Shown here piece after piece: positions 48,173 through 61,032 of a stretch of DNA of 64,000 bases (position 1 is the first letter of the stretch; each line of letters opens with the position of its first letter). The notes under the pieces are model-generated. The model searched no databases and was not told the origin of the DNA. It was given only the letters and a program-made list of their open reading frames with translations. Position numbers and translations under genes: made by a program. Source of the DNA: Promerops cafer. Its lineage: Eukaryota; Chordata; Aves; Passeriformes; Nectariniidae. The stretch spans positions 1,236,658 to 1,300,657 of the forward strand of contig VZSE01013243.1 in the NCBI GenBank assembly GCA_013398275.1, given 5' to 3'.

Positions 48173-48416
48173 AGATCATTGCTATAGAAGAGATCACGTT
48201 CAATGAGTCCATGAGACTGAAACTTGCGGACTTGAATTTGGACTTGAGGATAAAATGGATCCCAGTGGGAGAGGGAAAGAAAGAAAGTTCTTGCCAATGA
48301 GAAAAGCTATTGCCAGATTTCAGCTGGAAGAGAACAAGAATGATGATGCGAGAAGGAGGAAGGTGCAGAGCCACAACTAATCTTCAGCAGAATATTTCTG
48401 ATCTGCTAAAAGAAAG
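48173..48416 (+). other. Exon-like segment of unknown, probably non-coding, transcript
   Basis: Upstream is ATTGTGCTTTCAG, a reasonable splice acceptor ending at 48172. Downstream is AAAG followed by GTAAGG (donor GT at 48417-48418), close to the vertebrate donor consensus. The enclosed 244 bases are purine-rich and contain GAA- and GGAAGA-type exonic enhancer words. The best forward reading begins around EIIAIEEITFNESMRLKLAD and stops after about 43 residues; I do not recognise it, and the 118-codon frame on the opposite strand is not recognised either. If real, it may be a lncRNA exon. Such pairs also arise by chance. Confidence 0.2.
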
Positions 48417-48874
48417 GTAAGGACTCTAGTACAGACTTCACAGGACTGAACGGCTTTATGGATGCAAATCTCTGCAACAGAATTTAAGAAATTAAGTATC
48501 AACCTTTTCTTTTTCTTTTCTGTGGGGATCTAACTTTCCAGGTATAGAGACAGAAATTGTAGTAATTTGGGTGCAAATGTGCCTGGAGATAATAAGATGA
48601 AATATTTTTCCTATCAGGTACTAGCTGAAAAGAAATAAAAATTTAGTTACATAAAGTAATGAGGACACTGTAGAAAAAATGGTTATAGAAAATTAAGTTT
48701 AGCAGAATGATCTGTAATTAACTTGATCTAAACAAAATGAAACAATAAAGGCAAATCTGTAATTGATATTCTTTAGGGCAAAAGAGGAAACTTTAATTAA
48801 AGAAGAGGAATGTAAAGTTAACTGTATCAAGAAACTATTGAAAGGGCACATAGAATTTTATTAGGATAGACTTT

Positions 48875-48887
48875 AAAAAAAAAAAAA
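48875..48887. repeat. Poly(A) tract, 13 bases
   Basis: An uninterrupted A run in AT-rich DNA. No SINE or processed transcript body is recognised before it. Confidence 0.85.
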
Positions 48888-49139
48888 TGAAAAATCTGAA
48901 TCTTGAAAAAAACAATGACAGAACAGTTCCAGGCCTGCAGACATCAAAATAATGTCAATAAGAACACAAATAATAAACTTACTGGAAAATTATAAACAGA
49001 AAGACTCTACTTAGAAAAGCTATTTCTAGTAGATGTGTGGATGTGGTTGAAATATTTTATTAGATATTGATAAAGTCTTAACCAGAATTTTGCACAAATC
49101 CACAGTTCCTACCACAAACCATTTTCTAACCAGGTAAGC

Positions 49140-49250
49140 AAAGATAAACTTGGTCGATGATCTTTTGAGGAGAGGCTAGGAAAGCTCAACTTGTTTAGTA
49201 AATCAAAGACTGAGTGAGGATCTAATTTTGCAAGATTGTCTGAGAGCAAA
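49140..49250 (+). mobile_element. CR1 LINE ORF2 remnant, forward orientation
   Basis: The sequence TTTTGAGGAGAGGCTAGG, then AAAGCTCAACTTGTTTAGT, then a GACTGAGTGAGGATCTAATT block follows the conserved C-terminal coding part of CR1 reverse transcriptase. It translates as FEERLGKLNLFS, matching the family pattern of an EERL-x-x-L-x-LFS motif followed by a basic segment. A stop and small indels break the frame soon after. It is the only forward-strand CR1 seen in the window. No 3' tail is recognisable downstream, where an A-rich (CCAAA)n tract begins at 49261. Confidence 0.65.
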
Positions 49251-49260
49251 CAAGAATTTT

Positions 49261-49295
49261 AAAAAAACCAAACCAAACCCAAACAAAAAAACAAC
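49261..49295. repeat. A-rich (CCAAA)n simple repeat
   Basis: Imperfect ACCAAACC units ending in A runs, just downstream of the CR1 remnant. It does not look like the CR1 octamer tail, so the two are probably unrelated. Confidence 0.8.
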
Positions 49296-50790
49296 TTGCC
49301 AAAGGGAAAAACATTGTCCATAAATAAATTTACATTAGAAATGTGAAGCCAGTTTCTACTCATAAGCATAAAAGTGAGACTAGCTTCCCTGTGGGAGTTC
49401 AGAGGCATAAAAGTTGATGTTTATGACAGTGATTATATGATTTCCAATATCAAAAGGTGGAAATCTTTGGATAAGATGATGAAATGCCCTCTAGTTTGTC
49501 TATTCCTGAGTTCCCTGATATTCCTGATACTGTATAGTTTTTCTGTGACTACTTTGCACTGATCTTTATCACTTACTTATCCAGCATGGGACAAACTGAG
49601 AAAAAGACCTGTCACTTTAACATACCTCATAACTAGCTTATAAATATACTTCTTTAACATGGTAAGGCCAAGAATTTCTCAAGGGTCAGAACAAGAGGCA
49701 TTTCTGAAGATAATGAGCACAGTCAGTGCTGCTGTAGAGACACAAAGAAGGAGGGAAAGCAATATGAAAAAAAGGTGTTGAAAAAAATATGATTGAATAC
49801 CAGCCTTGCTGCTTAGGTTCACAAGCCAGCTACTAATTGGTCATTATGACAAGTTAGTTCATTGTTATCCAGTGTTTCTTACGTCTTCTTCAGAAGCACC
49901 TAGTCTTACTCAATTTCTAGCAAAAGGGTACCAATTTTAGATGATTCTTTGAAGTAACTTGTTAGAGCACATTTTATATAGTTTCTCCATCATCTTTGTT
50001 TAGAGGGAGAAGAGATGAGACTCTTCTGCATATCAGCTGGAAAATTACAGAATGTTAAGGGATTCTGGTAGTTGCAGCAGTTGATACTGAAGGCAATGGA
50101 GAAATAGTGATAAACAAATCAGGCTGAAGCCTGATGTTTCTGAGGGTTTGATGTGGTTCTTTTGGTTTTAATTTTTTTCCATCATTTGTACATGTCACTC
50201 TCTTGTTCTGGTGCAAAAAAGCATAAGTTCCCATGGTGCAGAGGTGTAATTATTAGTAGCTATGCAAAACATAAAGCAGTGGATAATGAGAGTGAAATAT
50301 TAAAAAAAAAGAGAGAAAAAAAAATTAAAAATCAACAGTGAATATAATTTCCCCTCCACACGCTTCTGAGATTGCAGCAGGAGTATGAGACAAAGTCAAT
50401 TACTCACCGAACTAAACAATGAAAGGGTAACGCAACACCTACGAATAAGAAGTTCATAAATAATGGACAAAGTAATTCAGAACAGTGGGAGCATGAAAAA
50501 AGTTGAAATTATTTCAATGTATGTAGTTTCTGCAATAGTCAATTGCACTATTGCAATTCTTTGTATTTTAGCATCTTAGAGTTCCAGATGGGTTTCTGCC
50601 TTAGTTTTAATACATTTTTCTCCACTTAATTTCAAGGCACAAGCTTTCCCTTTACTTCATGATATACTTAAGAAAGATTTCATATGCTTAACTGAAATTT
50701 TTAGAACCTACATTTCTTCTTAAAAATAAAGCACAACTTTTAGAATTTAAATACCAATTTTCCAGAAACAGTTCATTTAGACCAGATTGG
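49296..50790. other. Non-coding AT-rich stretch
   Basis: Frames are 62 codons or shorter. It contains the A/G-rich tract 50302-50332 and the 9-base hairpin TGCAATAGT/ACTATTGCA at 50531-50555 (loop CAATTGC). Nothing else can be supported. Confidence 0.6.
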
Positions 50791-50899
50791 AAACAAAACC
50801 AAAATAAAAAACAAACATACAGAAAAAAAAAAAAAACAAAACACAAAAAAAAACCAAAAAAAACCCTATCAACCAAATAAACAAAGGAAACCAAAACCA
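50791..50899. repeat. Long A-rich (CAAAA)n tract
   Basis: About 110 bases, overwhelmingly A with isolated C, including a run of 14 A near 50823. The reverse-strand frame over it gives a low-complexity Phe/Leu/Val-rich peptide that is not a protein gene. It is the longest A-rich tract in the window. Confidence 0.88.
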
Positions 50900-53199
50900 C
50901 TGACAGCATGGTCTAAGACAGTTTTTAAAGAAAATAGTCTATGTTGAAAAATACTAAAAAAAAGTTAGAACTATAAATGACTGCAGTAAGATATGGGCTC
51001 ATTTTCTGACCAATAAAAAATAGATAAAGCACAGTCTGGAAATGATAACTGACTCTAAATTATATCCTTTTTATGTGTGCATTGAAACAATTCATTATTC
51101 ATATAAGATGGTGGGAAAAAAACCTGTCACTCATGCTGTGACAGCAAAATATCTTCTCACAAATAATAGGAAGCATTATGATCAACAATTCACATAGAAA
51201 CTTAGAGAAATCTAAATCTGAAACACCTGTGAGCATGATTTAAAAGGCCTTTAGTTTTGACACACCAGAGTATACTGGAAGGTATTCAGGTGGATGCATG
51301 TATTTCTATTTGGATTCCAAAACTGTTAAGCATTTCCAAAAGGAGTTTTGTTTGTTGGTTTTCTTGGGGTTTTTTTTAATGAGGGAACTGTCATATGCCT
51401 CACCCTCCCCAGTGTTTCTCATAGCTTAGACTAATCTGTGACTCAAGAAAAGGCTTTTATGTATTTTCGTTGTCTTAAATGACACAAAAATTCTTTGTGG
51501 CATTTTTTCCTCTTCCTACAAATATCTCTGCTTCTTTTTTCAATACTTACTAAGCCAGGAAAAAGTTAGGATACCAATTCTATTTTGTTCTCTTCTTCCC
51601 TTTAAGTGACATGTTGCTGATGGTTCATGCAACTTCAGCCCCACTGATGACCCTTGTCTCTAAGAAGATATCCAGTTGCTTCTTTCTTCCCTTAGATAAG
51701 AGTGCCACTTTTTGAAATATAAAACAGAAGGGAATCATGCAGTGACTGTTGTGGACTGTAAAAAATATACTATAAAGACTCTTCTGAGAGCTGCTTGAGA
51801 TATGTTGTCTTAAATTATTACATTTACACACCAATGACAGTAGTGTTAACAATGAAAGAAACTTCAAAGCTCTGAGTTGTTCCAAACAGAAAAAAAAATA
51901 TTTAAAAATATGCACCTAAAAATACTATAATAAAACGTCCTGACTCATTTGGGAATGTTATTATTTGAGGGATATATTTTTCTGTACACTTTGGCAAAAA
52001 GAAAAGATGCAAACTCACAACAGATTTGATTTTTCTTTATGTCAAAACCAAGTTCTCCTGAAAATTTCTTAAGCCAATAGCTATCACAAGGAGAATTAAG
52101 GATGCAGGCAGTGGTTTTCAGGTTTACAGAAGCAATTGGCTAGAGCAAGAATAAATTTAAACTATAACTATTTGATAAAAGTTAGGAGAGTGTTGATGAA
52201 ATTATTGTTACAATGAACGAGATTAATTGGGATTATAATTTTCTATTTTGAGGTTAAAATGTAAGAGAGCAAGAACCTAAAGAAACAAAACTCAACCAAA
52301 AGAAGGTAACATAAATTACCCATGGATAGAACACAGTTTCTATGGGATTCCACTGGGAGTTGAACACAGTAAAGCAAAGGTTATAATCATAACTCAAATG
52401 GCAGCTTCCACTGATTAAAGAGGAAAGGCTTGGCTGGTGTTCAACAACCTTGACAAGGACATTTTAAAAGAGGTTGACCCCACTGAATTTTTGATATATT
52501 TTTCTGTGAAGAATTTACATGGTTGGCACTGCACCAGAAAATGAAGCTGCGCAAAGGCAAGGGACTCTCAGCAGTGGACATGCTCAGTGCAGTGACGCCA
52601 CTGAATCATACACATGTACTAAAAATGAGTGGTATCCTAAATCCAACCCCAGCTGTAGGATGAGCCCTGCACAAGGCCCCCAAGCCTTTGCACAGCCAAA
52701 ACATTTCACAGTAGTTCTCATTGCAGCTTATACATTGCTCCAGCAGCCACGTTCCACCCCCACTCCATCTGCAGCCCTTGGCTCCTTTTTGTAGTTCATG
52801 ATATGCAAATTGCCATTAGTAGTGGTAATAGACCCCAGGACTGATGGTGACTTGTCTTGAGCTGGGTTTAGCTTGTTTAGACTGTGATAGCAATTGTCTG
52901 GCAACCATGTAACTGTTCCCTAAATTGGCTTTGATTTCATTTAATTCTGTGCAACGATGTGGTTAATGGTTATTGTTAATAACAATACTCAGTAGTTGCG
53001 TTCTGTGGCAGAAATTCTACGATAAAATGTGCTGTGGAAGAGCACCAACACCAGTAGATAGCAGAGGTCCCCTACAGTGAACACAAATCACAGTGGCTGC
53101 CACTGGGCGCAGCAGGAATGCAGCCCTGCAAATCGGGGACAGCAAAGACAACCAGAACAGAAATGACAAGCAATGAAAGGAAAGAGTATAAAGATCTTT
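50900..53199. other. Non-coding stretch
   Basis: No gene recognised; the longest frame starting here is 96 codons (reverse, 51625-51915). The part from 52800 onward has TGT-rich and AATAAA-containing words that could suit an old LTR extending to about 53690, but no clear ends, primer-binding site or internal retroviral sequence is visible, so no LTR is called. Confidence 0.5.
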
Positions 53200-53226
53200 A
53201 TACATATACATATACATACATATATG
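53200..53226. repeat. (ACATAT)n microsatellite
   Basis: TACATATACATATACATACA-type units of alternating purine and pyrimidine. It explains the Tyr/Thr or Met/Tyr runs in the chance frames over it. Confidence 0.85.
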
Positions 53227-53400
53227 TAAATGCATATGTTGTGTCAGGAAACAAGAGATTAATAACCCCTGAGGAGAGTGCAGCACCAAGAAAGAAAGCG
53301 TCACTGTGACCAGTATCAAACCCCTTCTGGGCAAAGCCTCCAGGGCACCAATGACTCTTGATATCCTCATCGCCTTCTGGAAGAACTCTGAAGCTGTGAC

Positions 53401-53427
53401 ATGGTCACTCAGAGAATGAGTGACCAT
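53401..53427. repeat. 10-base perfect inverted repeat
   Basis: ATGGTCACTC (53401-53410) and GAGTGACCAT (53418-53427) flank the loop AGAGAAT. About one such structure is expected by chance in a window this size. It has no T tract after it and no neighbouring gene. Confidence 0.85.
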
Positions 53428-56400
53428 AACATCTGAGAAACAACCAGGTAGGTAAGAGGAAATATGGCCTTTGCAGGTTTTGAGGGTTTTTAAATTAATA
53501 TTTTAACCATGTTGTTAATAAGGTGGGTTTCTTCGGGTTTTTTTTCCTGTGTTCCTTTGGACTATGACTGCTCTTGTTATTATTGTGTCTGGGCTAATAA
53601 TAACTATTTGTTTTATGTGTCAAGAATATAATGAGACTAACAATAAATTATTCTGTCTATATGTCAGTTGTGTTCCCTGTTTGCCCATAACAGGATTTTG
53701 AGAGCAGTATGAATAGGTGTATAGATCAGTTTTGTGATACAATGAAATCTTACTGTGAAATTAATCTTTTTTAAATGGCAGTTTAGGGATCTGCAACAAG
53801 GCTGATGTCCTTAGAGTAACGGTGTTAAGAGCATGATTCATTCACAAAACACAGACATTGACTCTAGGATAAGATGGATTGCATTACATACATTACTGAC
53901 TATATAAACTAGATAAACTCCATTGAGTATTAAGCAGTAAGACTAGCTGTAAGTCCTGTACTGGAGACACTCACATTTAGTCACAAGGATAGGACCACTG
54001 AGACACCAGTCATCCATGTCCAGGAACAGGCAAAGTCACACTTGCACGGGACACTTCATCTGGCTGATGGAGGAAAAAAAATCAGCAATATCTGCATGCA
54101 GGAGATAAAGCAATGAGTGGTGAAGTTTGCCTGAAGACTTCAGCTATTGAGATATTCCTGCATTGTCCCTGTTGTAATAAGTTGAGGTGCTGTTAACCCT
54201 TAAACATTAGTTACCCTTGGATGAAGACACAATGTTTTTCCATAGGCAGAGCCATATGTATCTACGGCAAATTTTAAGCTCAGCCATTTCTCTCTTCTGA
54301 AAAAAACGAAATCCAAGAGTGAAGTCTGGAAATTATTTGTGGAAACAAATTTTAAGAGGAGAAAAATATACATCATGTTTGAACACTAACTTTTTAGTCA
54401 GCCCTCCTGAAGACTATAGGAGAACTTTGGCATTGGTTTACGAAAACAGAACATTTTGTTCACAAGCATCAGTAGAAATGCACGTGGAATAACAAACCAT
54501 TCAACTCTCCTTTCATTAAACTTCTGGACACTACCCACAAGATGAAAGTGAACTCTGCTATGATTAAAGCCTTGTGACTGTGTGTGGATTGTTAATATAG
54601 CATCTAATGAATTGGTGTCTCTCCCAGTAGCCATGCCCCTAACAGACTTCTCACAGAAAAACAGTAATTGTATTAAAGAAGGGGCAGGACATCTTTCTGA
54701 GAATGGTAATAGAGATGAGGGCTCTTTTCAAATCCACATTTACAGTATGTGATACTGGATGCTCTTAAATCCTGCCAACATGATAAGATTTAGGTACCTG
54801 TCTCAGAATTACATCTATTTTCTCCTTCAGAGAAAGAGGTCTCCGGACATGAATTTTATCAAATAGGAAGCAGACTCTGGAAACACACATAAAATTCACT
54901 GGAGTCTATCATTCTGGTTTTTAACCTTGTATTTCCTGTCCATAGGACCATGCCAAGCCAACTGACTTCATTTCACAAAGTGCAATTTCAAACTTTATCA
55001 GCATTGTCCTGCCACTCTCTCACGTCTCGTTACTGTTCCATAGATGAGTTGGAAACACTTGTTTATGGAGGGTTTTTTTAAATAGCGGCTTTAAAAAGTT
55101 CTAAGTTGTGCAGCTTTTATTTTCTGTCATTTTTGGGAGGCAGGGAAGAGGCACTATGTGGAGGAGGACTGTTAAGCCTTCCTGCATTGTTTCATATTTC
55201 ATTCAGGGATGGCATTTAGTGCAGCCAAGCCAACACTTCTCTTTTTTCCCTCTAGGGTCATTTTACCCTGAGTGTTTGACTGCAAATATTTGATAGTACT
55301 TTTCTTAGTTAATAATCCACATTAGTTGGGGTTTTTTTGCCCTCTTTTTTTTTTCACTTTTGACACCTAGATTCTTCTGTAATGAACACAGAGGATATCT
55401 ATCATCCTGCTTATCTCTGATTTGAATACCTCATACTCCTGCACTGCATGTTTCCTCAGCAGTGCTTGATTCTAATCAGTTTTCAGCAGCTCATTTGTCT
55501 CTCTCTGATTTCAGTGATCATGTCCCAGCTCTTCCCTGCTGCCACTTTCTGAACACATCTTCATGGGTCTCTTATTCAGTGAGTACTGTGATGGACTAGT
55601 TTTTATTCATTTACCAAGACGCCTTCTGCCACCTTTGTGCGTAAACAGAGATAAATTTAAGTCATACACAATAACACAGTCAGTGAAAACACAAGAAATA
55701 ATCCAATAGAACAAAATGCTAAATAAGGAATCCATAAAAAGATGGGGTTTGTAACAACAGTTTTCATACCCAATTTTTGTATGATTATCAAAACAACAGT
55801 TATCCAAGATGTTGCCTGAATGAGTAAGAAAGATTTTTCTACCAGAAAATAGGCCAGAAAAGTACAAAACTTAAGAAATCAAAATTATTTCAGTCAACTT
55901 TTCCTTCACAAACTGATTTGTTAACAAATCAAATACTAGAAAATGTTTACCTTCTTCCTTGCCCCAAAGCTATTAGTTGTAAATTTGCTATTATTGACTG
56001 ACGAAAATTCCATTTCAGGGGTTCTGGAATTGTTTCAGAAGAAGTTTGGTATCCTCAAAAAAGAATAAATAAATGGAAAATAAATTAATCTTTCATAGTG
56101 TTCTCTCACTTTTTTTGATTTCCAGTCCGACAAACTCTGTTAACATTCTCCAGGATGAAACCCTGGACCCAAAGAACCATGCCTAATAAAGGAAACATTC
56201 TAATGAAGGAAAATAAATCTGGAAACTAACTAAAACTTATCCATTTGTTACTCTGTACATATTTCTACCTGCATGGTGGTATCCAAGGGGGCACAAGGCA
56301 CCAAGGGTACAATACCAGTCTCTATACTTAATTTTTTTGTCTATCGTGTGCCTTTTGAAAACTAGCCTGCTGTTTTGTGAGAAGGAGTTCAAAGGCAAAC

Positions 56401-59400
56401 ACCCAAGTCTTCAAGTTAGATATGAGCCTTGTCTTCTTGGGTAAATTTCATTTTTCCAGTGATGCAGGGTTGTCTTGAGTAGTTACACACCCAAATATTC
56501 CTCTAGCCAGCTGACTAAAGGCTTGCAGGTGCAGGAGTCCTTCTGCAGAATACCAGCACCAACAGAGAGGACTTCTCACACCATGACAGGGTCCTTAAAG
56601 ACTCACAGTTTTGCTCTGCTTTGAACTTAAGACAATTGCCTAGTAGCAAGACCATATCAGCAGTGAATCAGCAGGAGACTGTCAGTTTTGTTAAATTACT
56701 ATTATAGAGTAAAGCCTAAGATTGCTGTTACCATCCTATAGTTTTAAGGTAAGTGATGGTTCTGTTCAGATTTTTTTCTGAAAGTCTGTCTCAAGGGAGA
56801 AAGCATTTCTTTTAAACCAAAAAGACATAAGATATAAAACATCCATTAAAATATTTCAGCTTTGATGCTATTTTTCTTTTTCTTTGTTGTCTTTCTTTTG
56901 ATTAAAAGTTTTGGTGTTTTCAAAAAACAATAAAGTTTCCAGTTTTCACTGCAAATAAGATTTTAAAAAGTAAAATGAGCAGGCAAAGGATATTATTTCT
57001 AAGAAAAATTGTTTCTCTATCAGAGTCCAAAAAGGATCTGTTCATTCTGCAGAAAAGCACATACAATGCCTGCACTTGAATGGAGTCTTGTTTTCCCTCA
57101 GAGAATCGCATTATGTTGAGTTCTGTCTGTACTCAGTGGTGACCCCATACAGCAGCCAGACACCACTGCACTCAAAGGGAGAAAATGAAGGTCATTTTCA
57201 TGATTATTCTTTCCACCTTGAAGATTTCTCTACAGTGGAAGCAGTCCACTGTAGCTAACCCACTGCAAATTATCTTTCAAGAATAAGAGTTTAATTAAAG
57301 CACTTACAAGAACTATTTGTGTTAACCTCTAAATATAGAGTCAAAATCTTGAAATAGCATTGCTTAGTCCTTAACAGAGGTCACTTCCACCACAGAATGC
57401 AAAACAACTAGCAATGCACCAGTGAGGTGCTAAGCACTTCCCTCAAAATGGATCTTGAAAGTACTCAGCCTATGCCAGGTGTGAGCCTTTCCCAGTAACA
57501 CATACTTTTCATATGCAGCCTGTGTATTGAGGTGATTGGTTTGATAATGGCTGTAGAAAGGGAAACATAGGTAATTCAACTTGCAAATTCAGGGGTTAAT
57601 CAGGACTGATTTAAAACACAGAGCCATAGGCCCCTGTTTGGAAAATAATCCTACAACTGGTCCAGCATTTGCGATACCAGACCCAATCTCCACATGTCAG
57701 GCAGTGACTGCATATAGGTAACTATTCCCAGGATCCAGGCATGCAGAGATGCCCACAATAGCCTGGACCTTGGCCTGCTCTATCTGCATGCTGCTCTTCT
57801 GCCTCATCCAGAACTCATGGAAGCCAATAAACCCTAAAAGAGTTCATCTGCTCTTTCAGTTCATGATTTCTTCAGAGGTCCCTGTTCCTGTAAATGTATT
57901 AATTAGATGCTGGTAATGGCAGAGATAGCCAAGCAAATGCTTTGCAGGCTCTGACTTACAACCAGATCTGCTCACGTGCTCACTGTCCATCCCTTGTGGC
58001 TTCATATGGGCACAAGCTCCAGAGTCAGATGCAGCAGAAGACTTTTGAATTAAGTCTAAATCTGTCTATAGTGATTAGATAGCAAAGAATGGACTCTGGA
58101 TTTCCAGTGGGGCATTTCTGTGGCCCTAGTTATCTTTACACATAGTTTTCTAACTGTGTTTACTCTCAGAGAGTAAAATTCCAAATTATGTTTTACATAA
58201 CAAACAACAGTCATAATCTACTTTCTGGTTGCAGAATAAGCAGCAGAAAATAAATTAATTGTGAGGATAGACAATAAACATTTTCTCACAAATAGGCATT
58301 GCAATAACTTTTGGAATTCAGAGACCTTTCCATGAAGAACCGGAGACTGTCAGCAGTTTGTTGTGCAATCATGAGCTTGATTACACGAGTCAGAGAAAAC
58401 TATTAACTTTTTTGGGTTTTAATTCATTTTGATTTTATTTATTGCTATTTTCTGCAATTAATGATCAGAGCTGAAGAGAAGGTAATATTTGAGAACAAAA
58501 GAAACCTCTTACAAGCCAGTTTATTAAAGTCAGCAATTAAACTGACAAAAGATCAACAGAGTTGTGACAGAGACCTGTAAAAGTCATCATAATTCACTTC
58601 AGTGCCTCTAGGAGGGCTGTAAGTTTTAATCTTACAAATGTAACTTTTCACCCTAAAGCCTGAGACACCCATCTAACATGTCAAAAAGAATTTCTCATCT
58701 TTCTCAGAATCCTAAGTTCAATGCAGACACTCACTTGTTATGGAATGAACAACTACAGTCTCAGAAGCATGCTTTCAGATACACTTGTGGCTGTGTTGTC
58801 ATTCCTGTGCTCTGGCACTGCCTTGTCACTCCTGCACACAATGGGTTTGGTATTCTGTCAGATTCAAAACTAGCAGGCTATTCATTTCCTTTTATAGTTG
58901 TTAATTGTGTCTCTTCTGATGACAATACTGTAGGCTGTTTTTTGGTATTTCATAATGTCTGGAACAAAAGCACTGTATGTACATTAAAAAGAGAAGTAAC
59001 ACCTCATTAAAATGATAAGAAAATCATATTGTGAGTTATTATTAAAGCACCAGACAGTAGCAGTTCCAGATGATAACATAATTACTTGAAGGGGGCTCAT
59101 TACTTGAAGGTACAGCTGAAAAAGAGATATTACCTGTACAGAGGCACAGGTTCACCAGCATTACTAGTTTGTCCTAGTCTTATACCTGTAATCCTGAGAG
59201 CTGTTCCTAAGTGTCTTCAATTCCAGCCTGAGCAAAGCAGTTCTAAGTGTTCTGCAGCTCACACAGTCCCTCAGTCCCAAGGCACCAGCAGGACACCATC
59301 ACTGGTGGAAAATACAGCTTGAAAACATTAATTTTTCTACCTTCCTTATTCAAACTAAGGTCAAATGGGAGTTGACACCATTTTTCGGTGAAGGAAGCTT

Positions 59401-61009
59401 TTTCCAGGAAGAATGAACTTTCCCAAGGGACTGAAATGACTTACAAGTCCTGCTCAAATTTAGTCTGCAGCCCCAACACAAAGAGAGGGAAGAACATGGA
59501 AATATTCAAATGTTTGGAGTTCTGCTGCTTTTAAGATCCTAATATTTAAACATGTTAACTAACACAACATACATTAAAACTGAGGTAGAACAACATTTAG
59601 ATATGTTATCTAGATAAAATTTATTTTGGTTTTCATCCAGGTCCGATTTTTGTCTACTGGAAAATAAAAAAAGAAGAGTAAAAGTTTTGTTTCTAATGGT
59701 GTGGATAACAAAATATTTAAATAGATAATTCACTAATCATATGATCAAGAGCTGTTTCAGGCATCTTATCCAGTGATCAGTGTGAAATGCCACAGAAATG
59801 TGAAAACCTGTGTTAGTTATGAACCAAGTGAAAAAATAACGTGCTAAGTCTGTAGCACTGTTCTGGCAGGTGTCAAACAGGAAAAAGGGCAATGTGACAG
59901 AGTGAGTGAGCTGGAAGAGAAACAGTGTTGTATTCTTGAGTCACACAGGACAAACACAGTCCTCTGAGACTTCGGTCACCTTTTACAAAGGGTTGCACTT
60001 CTGCCTGACTTGAGCTCCCATTTAGCTCAAGGACTGTTTTCAAACAGCCAGCACATCACTGCAACAAATCATCAGTGCCCACGCTCCTCCCTGTGTCTGT
60101 TTGGACTTGGCCAAGTGGAGCTGTCCCTGCAGCTCCTTGCAGTGCTGGCATTGCCAGGGGCTGTTTATCCGTCTGCAAGTCCCACCCAAAGCATTTCACT
60201 GCCTATGCCCCCAAACCCTCAGAGATAAGGACGTTTCCTATATCTGGTGTCAGTGTGACAAGAAGAAACATGAGCATTTTATCAATCAGTCATGAATATT
60301 CTCATTCTGTCCACCGTTCTTCTGAAAATCACGTTTGCACAGCCTGATGCAGAGTTAAAAGGATGTGCACACCTGCTTAGGGATAACTTGCATTCAATGA
60401 ACAGGACATTTATCTAGCATTTAAATACTAACCTAAATGCTGTAGTCATACATCAATGAGGACTAAACTTTGTAATCATACTTGTTGCTGAAAACAGCTG
60501 ATAACTTGGAGATGGGAGCCATAAAAAGTCAGCATTTAATGGTGCGTGGTTGAATGTGGTGTTGTGCAGGGAGGAGATGAGTGAAAGAGCATAAGTGTTT
60601 ACAGAAGAGAAGATATTAACCTTTGCATAGGACTCAGAGTAGTGAGAATGTCCAGAGTTATATCTATAAAAACAAACAATCAAAACAGTATTAAAAAGGG
60701 GTGTCTGGAGTTCAGGAGACGGTTTCATAATGGGTGAAGGATGAAGAAAAAGAATAAGAAGCTGGTGGAATAAGTGGATGTCAAAATAGTAGGTGTATCC
60801 ATATTATAAAAATACTAATAAAAATACTTTTCTTCTATCAATTTTATTTGTATAGAAATTATTCCTTACAAGTTATTATTAATATTTAAATGCATCTCTC
60901 TGTCCACAAAACTTCTACAGGTTCACTGTGCAAGATAGATTTTAGATCACTGTGATATACAAAATTTTTTCATCCCAAGGACCTGTTGTACAAATGTGTT
61001 TATTAGAGC
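53428..61009. other. Non-coding AT-rich stretch to the next hairpin
   Basis: The largest open frame, 110 codons at 58678-59010, is not recognised. Donor-like CAGGTAGGTAAG lies near 53444 without a matched exon. A near-tandem doubling of ATTACTTGAAGG occurs at 59081 and 59099. The interval 58330-58680 is unique and rich in TAAT-type cores. A GC-richer, pyrimidine-rich patch spans about 60000-60240. I recognise no transposon, tRNA or small RNA. Confidence 0.55.
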
Positions 61010-61032
61010 TCTGTTGTATGAAATACAACAGA
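61010..61032. repeat. 10-base perfect inverted repeat with 3-base loop
   Basis: TCTGTTGTAT (61010-61019) and ATACAACAGA (61023-61032) are exact reverse complements around GAA. It is short and isolated, with no extended precursor-like pairing. Confidence 0.85.
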
